This document shows positions 43,729 to 48,385 of a DNA stretch of 48,385 bases, piece by piece (within the stretch, counting starts at the first letter, position 1; every line of letters starts with the position of its first letter). Both the position numbers and the translations under genes were made by a program. Under the pieces are notes generated by a model. It was not told the DNA's origin. It searched no databases and saw only the letters and a list, made by a program, of their open reading frames with translations. Origin of the DNA: a virus; IMG/VR virus record IMGVR_UViG_3300037041_000868, positions 1 through 48,385 of that record. One strand, 5' to 3'.

Positions 43729-45429
43729 TTAGGGGTGAGTTAGAACGTAAGCATCAAACTTCGCGTTAAGCTCCTGCAGCGCGTTCACCAGCACAGCGAT
43801 CATAGACTGGTCGTTGAACCGGAGTTTATCGAGATCCTCAGTATCTACAATAACTGGGTTGTTACCCTCCAGCTCCAAGACCTCTTGCGCCTTGAACCCG
43901 TACCTGACTGGGCCGTGCCCCTCTGTACCTTCACGGGATACCTTATAACGGTAAGAGGTAGGTTTTAATCTGCTGACGAAATCCAGCCCGTGGGGTACTC
44001 GGGCGAATTCTGTTTTGTCCCGGGCGTCGGATACGACTGTCCACGCAACCTGAATGTAGGCGTTAGTCGTGCTTGTAGACCCCGCACAGAGGCGGTTGCT
44101 TTGGGTCGTTACATTAAACACCGTAGCATACGCGCCGGCCGAGTTTATGGGGCCGAACTCTGCATTGCCAGATCCCGAAGTGACGTTCCCCAGCGCGTTG
44201 ACCCCGCACCCTGTGTTACCGATACCTGAAAGGTTAAACTGAAGTGCATACCCGCCTATAGCGGTGTTGTACCAGCCTGTAGTATTAGTGGTGAGCGCGT
44301 TCGTACCTAGTGCGGCGTTGGTGTAACCTGTAGTAGTCACCATAAGTGCTTGCGAACCTACCGCCGTGTTGGTGTAGGCCGTAGTGGTGAGAGCAAGTGT
44401 GTTGAACCCTACCGCGACGTTATTATCGGATGCATTCTGGTACAGGGCTCCGGTTCCGATCGCGACATTCTGACTATACGTAGTGCTATTTTGTAACGCA
44501 TTCACACCTACTGCTACGTTGTCTCTACCTGTGGTGTTGGCCTGGAGTGCTAGATAACCCACTGCCGTGAGATTGTATCCTGTAAGGTTATTTTGTATCG
44601 CAGCCGAACCTACCCCTGTGTTGTTGTAGCCGGTAGTGTTGCTTTGTACCGCAAACGAGCCGAATGCCGTATTGCTGCTAGCCGTAGTATTAGAGTAAAG
44701 AGCATTTTTTCCGACTGCTGTGTTGTAATTACCTGAAGTGTTGGCTTGGAGTGATAAACCACCTATCGCTGTGTTGGCAGAACCTGTATTAACGGCGGCG
44801 AGTGCACTTTTACCTACTGCCGTGTTGTATGTACCTGTGGTGTTAGCAGCAAGCGCGCCATCCCCCGCCGCGAAGTTCGTCGTTATTCCCCCCGTGCCGT
44901 AGGAGCCTAGGAGGGAGCCGGAGGATATAGTTTGGCTAGCTGTGAAGGTATTGGCGGCCAGCTTCGCTTTTTCTGTATCCAGTTCGTTAATGGCTGCCTG
45001 TACTGTGGTTGCGGATATATTACCCGCTGCGGTATTTCCGATAAGGGCGGCTCCGCCGACTGCGGCTAATTCTGCAGCGGTTTTAGCGTTACCTCCCCTC
45101 GTTACGAGGGCGGCCGTCATACGGCAGGAAACAATGTCTCCAATCGCCCATGTTGTCGCGGTCGTACCTTCCAGACCTCTGCCGACGTTATTCGCCGCCG
45201 CACTACCAACATCTCCAACAGTGAGAACATCTGTACTCCTGCCTACAATCCTGACTATTTCTCTGGTTGTACCGCTCTCGAGCGTGATTAACGTGTAGTC
45301 ACCTCCCGAGGGAGACGGGAACCTGGCGCCGTGTCCTGCGGCGAGCGTTATGGTCGTCTGCGTTGAAGTAGTTACCGCAGCGGCTAGTGTGGAGGTACCA
45401 TTATTTGAGGCTATGTAGGCGGACGACAT
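43729..45429 (-). CDS. Tail fibre with S74 intramolecular chaperone (566 aa)
   Basis: Residues about 190-440 are built from repeats of the type NTAVGxxAL-xxNTTG (NTAVGKSALAAVNTG, NTAIGGLSLQANTSG, NTAVGKNALYSNTT and so on), which should form a trimeric beta-helix-like shaft. The C-terminal 104 residues are an endosialidase-type chaperone (peptidase S74): VVSDARDK places the self-cleaving Ser467 before Asp468, then LKPTSYRYK and YGFKAQEV. The chaperone folds the trimer and is cut off. AAAGGA precedes ATG 45429. Likely one of two adhesins. Confidence 0.9.
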   Translation of the reverse strand: MSSAYIASNNGTSTLAAAVTTSTQTTITLAAGHGARFPSPSGGDYTLITLESGTTREIVRIVGRSTDVLTVGDVGSAAANNVGRGLEGTTATTWAIGDIVSCRMTAALVTRGGNAKTAAELAAVGGAALIGNTAAGNISATTVQAAINELDTEKAKLAANTFTASQTISSGSLLGSYGTGGITTNFAAGDGALAANTTGTYNTAVGKSALAAVNTGSANTAIGGLSLQANTSGNYNTAVGKNALYSNTTASSNTAFGSFAVQSNTTGYNNTGVGSAAIQNNLTGYNLTAVGYLALQANTTGRDNVAVGVNALQNSTTYSQNVAIGTGALYQNASDNNVAVGFNTLALTTTAYTNTAVGSQALMVTTTGYTNAALGTNALTTNTTGWYNTAIGGYALQFNLSGIGNTGCGVNALGNVTSGSGNAEFGPINSAGAYATVFNVTTQSNRLCAGSTSTTNAYIQVAWTVVSDARDKTEFARVPHGLDFVSRLKPTSYRYKVSREGTEGHGPVRYGFKAQEVLELEGNNPVIVDTEDLDKLRFNDQSMIAVLVNALQELNAKFDAYVLTHP

Positions 45430-45468
45430 TTACTGTCCTTTCTCAAGGTTTGTGTTTTGTTCAGCATA

Positions 45469-45939
45469 TCACTTTTTGGGTGTGAGTATGTCGACTATTC
45501 CGTTGTTATTGGCAGCACATTTTTTATACTGATCTTGGGCTCTGGCAATCCAGTTAACGATGTCGGTATCGGAGGCAACTCCTCCGGCACTTTCTTCAGC
45601 AGGGTCGCGGGGACGTGGGGACAGACCAGAGACCTTAGTGGGTTTGTTGAGCAGCCTGACAGCATCAGCAGACAGGCAAGGCTTATTGGTAGTGATTTTG
45701 GAAACATTGATTAGTACCTCCGTTAATGCCTCAGCAGATGAGCGCTCTAGTTCTTGCACCTCGGCAGCTTTCTTGTTGCCGTATTCAACTGCTACTTTAT
45801 ACTCCTCAGCGGCTTTGGCAGCGATCTTAGCATTCTCTACTTTCACCTCATCGTCACGCGCTCCACGACCTTGAAAGTAAGCAGTGGTATGTGAGCCGAC
45901 AAGGAAGAGTATCACTGCAAGCAGCACGTAGGGATTCAT
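45469..45939 (-). CDS. Rz: Rz-like inner-membrane spanin (156 aa)
   Basis: An N-terminal signal-anchor (residues about 4-22, YVLLAVILFLVGSHTTAYF) followed by a charged coiled coil (DDEVKVENAKIAAKAAEEYKVAVEYGNKKAAEVQELER) and a periplasmic tail. That is the plan of i-spanin, which joins an outer-membrane lipoprotein to fuse both membranes at the end of lysis. The gene for the partner (Rz1) is embedded in its 3' half. ATG 45939 overlaps the upstream gene's stop (ATGA); AAAGGA upstream. Confidence 0.88.
   Translation of the reverse strand: MNPYVLLAVILFLVGSHTTAYFQGRGARDDEVKVENAKIAAKAAEEYKVAVEYGNKKAAEVQELERSSAEALTEVLINVSKITTNKPCLSADAVRLLNKPTKVSGLSPRPRDPAEESAGGVASDTDIVNWIARAQDQYKKCAANNNGIVDILTPKK
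45495..45707 (-). CDS. Rz1: Rz1-like outer-membrane lipoprotein spanin, nested in Rz (70 aa)
   Basis: MFPKSLPISLACLLMLSGC is a lipoprotein signal peptide with lipobox LSGC (lipidated Cys19), followed by a short Pro-rich periplasmic part (PEELPPIPTSLTGLPEPKI), the hallmark of o-spanins. The reading frame lies entirely within Rz in another frame, the classic nested arrangement. GGAGG lies 9 bases before ATG 45707. Confidence 0.88.
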   Translation of the reverse strand: MFPKSLPISLACLLMLSGCSTNPLRSLVCPHVPATLLKKVPEELPPIPTSLTGLPEPKISIKNVLPITTE

Positions 45940-46166
45940 TCTGGTTTTCCTTTGTTGGCTAAGTACGAATCGAGCGCAGACTTCTGCAAGTACGCCACGG
46001 GCGCGGTGAAGGCTGCTATAACAGCGGCGGTTCCAACCCCATCGAACCTGGACACCAGTGCAAAGTCGTAACCGAGTCTGAATGCGAGATAAGTCATCAC
46101 CAGAGTGAACAGCACCACGCCGCGCCTGACGATCTGCCGCTTATCAACCCACTCCCAGAATGCCAT
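45936..46166 (-). CDS. Candidate holin / small membrane protein (76 aa)
   Basis: Start at ATG 46166 (MAFWEWVDKRQIVRRGVVLF); an upstream in-frame ATG at 46196 lies within the preceding tiny ORF and lacks a ribosome site. One membrane helix (VVLFTLVMTYLAFRLGYDFAL) and a second hydrophobic stretch (VGTAAVIAAFTAPVAYLQ), between endolysin and spanins, make it a plausible holin. Known holin families were not matched, so this is positional inference. Confidence 0.68.
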   Translation of the reverse strand: MAFWEWVDKRQIVRRGVVLFTLVMTYLAFRLGYDFALVSRFDGVGTAAVIAAFTAPVAYLQKSALDSYLANKGKPE

Positions 46167-46246
46167 TATTTCTCTTTCGGGAAAGTACGAAACCAAATTT
46201 TGAATTCAAGGAACCAGCCTTTAACACGTTCTATAAGATTCTTCAT
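46166..46246 (-). CDS. 26-aa coupled peptide in lysis cassette
   Basis: MKNLIERVKGWFLEFKIWFRTFPKEK, an amphipathic basic/aromatic helix. Its ATG overlaps the endolysin stop (ATGA), a GGGGGGAA site sits just before, and its stop overlaps the ATG of the candidate holin (TAATG). Tight coupling on both sides suggests it is translated; possibly a lysis-timing or membrane-active peptide. Confidence 0.5.
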   Translation of the reverse strand: MKNLIERVKGWFLEFKIWFRTFPKEK

Positions 46247-46716
46247 TTTCCCCCCATAGCCATTATAAATAAACGATTAAACCACCCTGAACCGAATCTA
46301 TCGAAATTACTTGTATGCATGTATCGCATAGCGCGTAATGTCATAAACCTGGCACATACTCCATTATCAGAAGCTCTAGCAGCAGCTAGTGTATTAGCCC
46401 CTATCTTACCGTCTACATCTACGCACAAAGCAGTCTGCATCATTGATATAGCAGTTGCTACACCTTGATTAACAGCCGCATCAAATACAAAATGGCTTAG
46501 TGGATCAGGTAGTTCATCACCATGTATTGCATCCCAATAGTCTCTACGATAAATAGATTTAGCTTGATCAAGAGCTAGATTTTTAATATCTACGTCTGGG
46601 TACGCACGTTGACTAATGCCGTACTTAGTCACCCCGCCGGGGTCTTGCGGATCATTAACGTACCCGCCTTCAACCGAGACTACTTTGGCGAACGCGAAAC
46701 TAAAACTCCCTATCAT
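46243..46716 (-). CDS. Endolysin, GH108-type N-acetylmuramidase (157 aa)
   Basis: The signature VEGGYVNDPQDPGGVTKYGIS (about residues 14-34, Glu16 as catalytic acid; EGGYxNDPxDPGGxTxxGI) is that of GH108 muramidases. The C-terminal part (LSHFVFDAAVNQGVATAISMMQTALCVDVDGKIGANTLAAARA) is the usual helical second half with peptidoglycan-binding-like motif. It cleaves peptidoglycan glycan strands in lysis. There is no signal peptide, so it needs a holin. AAGGACC precedes ATG 46716. Confidence 0.93.
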   Translation of the reverse strand: MIGSFSFAFAKVVSVEGGYVNDPQDPGGVTKYGISQRAYPDVDIKNLALDQAKSIYRRDYWDAIHGDELPDPLSHFVFDAAVNQGVATAISMMQTALCVDVDGKIGANTLAAARASDNGVCARFMTLRAMRYMHTSNFDRFGSGWFNRLFIMAMGGK

Positions 46717-47027
46717 GGTCCTTCCCCAGTTCTACGCTCGAGGAGCCGCGTTACCTTAGCATCAATCTCCCGCACGGTTGTTCTTAACTCGGCGGTTTCG
46801 CGTATTCGTTCTGCTTTCAAGTTGGCAATCTCGGCGGTATTGGTTGCGATGATGGTTTTAACTTCTGTCGCCCAACTGAACATAGAAACTATCAGACCTA
46901 TAGTAGCTATAATATGTGTGATATTAAATGCGGCACTAACTGAGAATTTATTGTCGCTCCTCCGCCTGTTGTGCTGGTCTGGCCGCCTGTCCCGGTAGCT
47001 ATCATCATCTCCAACATTATCACTCAT
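46713..47027 (-). CDS. Small membrane protein upstream of endolysin (104 aa)
   Basis: A charged, polar N-terminus (DDDSYRDRRPDQHNRRRSDNK), one membrane helix (FNITHIIATIGLIVSMFSWA, residues about 35-54) and a C-terminal coiled coil (TIIATNTAEIANLKAERIRETAELRTTVREIDAKVTRLLERR). Its place before the endolysin suggests a lysis role, perhaps holin or antiholin; the single helix and coiled coil would suit a regulator. AAGGAAG precedes the ATG; the stop overlaps the endolysin start (ATGA). Confidence 0.72.
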   Translation of the reverse strand: MSDNVGDDDSYRDRRPDQHNRRRSDNKFSVSAAFNITHIIATIGLIVSMFSWATEVKTIIATNTAEIANLKAERIRETAELRTTVREIDAKVTRLLERRTGEGP

Positions 47028-47062
47028 CTCAGACTTCCTTGTTTATTGTTGTGAAATCGTTT

Positions 47063-47398
47063 CTACGCAAGAATCTCAGCCGCACGTCCTGCGCCTATCA
47101 ATCCTGCCGACTCAAGCGCGTTAATCCCCGCAATGGTTTGGTCATGGGTAACATTGACATCTTTTGCGGAAGCCAGATCATCAATCCATACCTGAATGGC
47201 TACAACCGACTTCGCCGCCGTGTAGATCGCAATCTTTTCATCCTGAGTAAATCGGTTGCGGAAGTCTAGGACGGATATTGGTTGTTTGATTTCAGGCTCT
47301 ACAGTAGTTTCTTCTTGCAATACCGCGTCTGGATGATGCGCTGCGATAAAATCAGCGTCAGCTAGTATTACATTCCCATCTTTTAGTTTATAGCGCAT
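47063..47398 (-). CDS. Small fibre-associated protein (111 aa)
   Basis: MRYKLKDGNVILADADFIAAHHPDAV resembles short proteins that follow Gly-rich fibre genes in phages and often act in fibre assembly or are structural. The C-terminal half (DEKIAIYTAAKSVVAIQVWIDDLASAKDVNVTHDQTIAGINALESAGLIGAGRAAEILA) is helical. Its ATG overlaps the fibre stop (TAATG), which supports a functional tie. AAAGGA precedes. Function is inference. Confidence 0.75.
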   Translation of the reverse strand: MRYKLKDGNVILADADFIAAHHPDAVLQEETTVEPEIKQPISVLDFRNRFTQDEKIAIYTAAKSVVAIQVWIDDLASAKDVNVTHDQTIAGINALESAGLIGAGRAAEILA

Positions 47399-48384
47399 TA
47401 GCCTATCCTTTCGATTACGACAAGACCTTTACCGCCAACCCCACTCGCACCTTGGCCTGATGTGGTGTTACAGCCACCACCAGACCCGCCGCCCAGTGAG
47501 GGTGTTCCGCTTTTACCACTCGCTGCCGTTGCACATACGCCACCACTACCCCCTAGAACCCCGACCGTAACAGCATTAATCGTTGTATTTGAGCCAGCCG
47601 TTCCGCATCCACTACCACTTTCGTTACTTCCGCCACCGCTACCGCCAGACATAGCCCTGAACGGGTCATATATAGAATCAAATCCAAACTCCATTCCTCC
47701 CGCAGCCTGTGTTGCAAGAGATCGCCTGATACCGTCAGCACTTGCCGTTGATCGTCCGATGTTACTCTTACAAGCCCCGCCAGCGCTTGTTGCAGTTGCT
47801 CCGCTTAGTGCATCTCCGGCAGTTCCAGCACCGCCGCCACCGGAAGCGCTTGTTGTTGCAGTGCTGGTATTTGCGCCACCAGCACCACCTGTTCCGAATG
47901 GAGACCCCGCACCGCCGCCACCTGCTGCCGTACCCTTAAGCGATGTACATAAGGCGCTACCCCCGGCTCCGCCTGAGTTGTTAAGCAGCGTGCCGCCAGA
48001 GCATGTACCCCCTGCGCCACCCGCTGCTGTTGCCCCGTTGGTTGTAGAAATCGCACCCCCGGAGCCGCCAATAGCAGTGATCGTGGTCATTCCTGTGCCG
48101 CTTAATGAAGATGTGCCACCTACGTTACCCGCTGCATTTGTCACGCCAGCACCACCAGCACCAACAGTAACAGTTAATACAGTCGCAGCGGGTAGATAAA
48201 CTTCTGTTTCTCCAAAACTACCCCCGCCCCCACCGCTTGCTGCATTTGTAGAGCCGTTAGAATTACCGCCCCCGCTACCACCAGCACCAAGCACAGATAG
48301 CCGATACGTTCCGCCTACTGGTATTGTGTAAGTAGTCGATGAAGGAAAGAATCTAGCTGGGCTTCTTACGCCAGCACCGCCTAT
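47398..48384 (-). CDS. Gly-rich tail adhesin / receptor-binding protein, C-terminal part (runs off right edge)
   Basis: At least 328 codons are in frame to the window edge with no upstream stop, so the true start lies outside (the GTG at 48294 is an internal codon). The visible part starts ...FFPSSTTYTIPVGGTYRLSVLGAGG, followed by many GGxGG runs (polyglycine sandwich-like), ending SGVGGKGLVVIERIG. Similar Gly-rich proteins with this end are common phage adhesins or tail-tip proteins. It lies first in the late lysis/fibre block, followed by a small fibre-associated gene. Confidence 0.82.
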   Translation of the reverse strand: MGGAGVRSPARFFPSSTTYTIPVGGTYRLSVLGAGGSGGGNSNGSTNAASGGGGGSFGETEVYLPAATVLTVTVGAGGAGVTNAAGNVGGTSSLSGTGMTTITAIGGSGGAISTTNGATAAGGAGGTCSGGTLLNNSGGAGGSALCTSLKGTAAGGGGAGSPFGTGGAGGANTSTATTSASGGGGAGTAGDALSGATATSAGGACKSNIGRSTASADGIRRSLATQAAGGMEFGFDSIYDPFRAMSGGSGGGSNESGSGCGTAGSNTTINAVTVGVLGGSGGVCATAASGKSGTPSLGGGSGGGCNTTSGQGASGVGGKGLVVIERIG

Positions 48385-48385
48385 G

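Noticed and set aside
47462-48199. 245-codon plus-strand Pro/Ala/Val-rich frame at the right edge
   Set aside because: It is the complement of the Gly-rich adhesin (Gly codons read backwards give Pro/Ala), not a gene.
1-48385. Integrase, attachment site or prophage repressor module
   Set aside because: None was seen: the only HTH protein (26905) sits inside the replication operon, and no recombinase motif was found, so lysogeny is not supported within this window.

Overview
The window is most of the genome of a tailed bacteriophage, best read as a podovirus-type (short-tailed) phage of a Gram-negative host. Evidence: terminase and portal genes, a block of internal virion and tail-fibre genes, an endolysin with nested Rz/Rz1 spanins (an outer-membrane lysis device), and a full DNA-replication set. 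No integrase, convincing lysogeny repressor, tRNA, phage RNA polymerase or host gene was recognised, so a virulent lifestyle using host RNA polymerase is the simplest reading. The host species cannot be fixed from sequence alone; some small proteins resemble families I know from proteobacterial phages.

Layout. Transcription diverges at about 5.65 kb and converges at about 30.25 kb. Left of 5.65 kb, on the minus strand: small terminase, a GIY-YIG homing endonuclease, large terminase, portal, a small protein and the start of a Gln/Ala/Gly-rich, scaffold-like protein that runs off the left edge. From the right edge to 30.3 kb, also minus: a Gly-rich adhesin (cut by the edge), a small fibre-associated protein, the lysis cassette, a fibre with an S74 intramolecular chaperone, tail and virion proteins, and a 2425-residue polyvalent protein. 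Major capsid and several tail genes are absent; the two edge genes are oriented so that the missing morphogenesis segment would join the left edge to the right edge of a circular or permuted map.

The plus strand from 5.7 to 30.2 kb is the early and replication region. It starts with a C5-methyltransferase-like gene and a strong sigma70-type promoter (6461-6488). A gene-free stretch of about 960 bp (7621-8582) follows, with 11 tandem iteron-like repeats plus copies in both orientations around an AT-rich core: a candidate replication origin. Next come small accessory genes (8.6-18.4 kb), many separated by a dispersed palindrome (arms GTTATGTTT / AAACATAAC). The replication block is a family A DNA polymerase carrying a 127-residue mini-intein, Fe-S PD-(D/E)XK nuclease, VRR-NUC nuclease, SNF2-type helicase, DnaQ-like exonuclease, a putative ssDNA-binding protein, an HTH protein and an AEP primase/DUF927 helicase.

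Most notable: the mini-intein inside the polymerase O-helix; the iteron region; the palindrome family, which also encodes shared YVSKT/YVSET tails; a 47-codon gene overprinted in another frame inside the giant polyvalent gene; and a phage-encoded M20/M42-like metallopeptidase.
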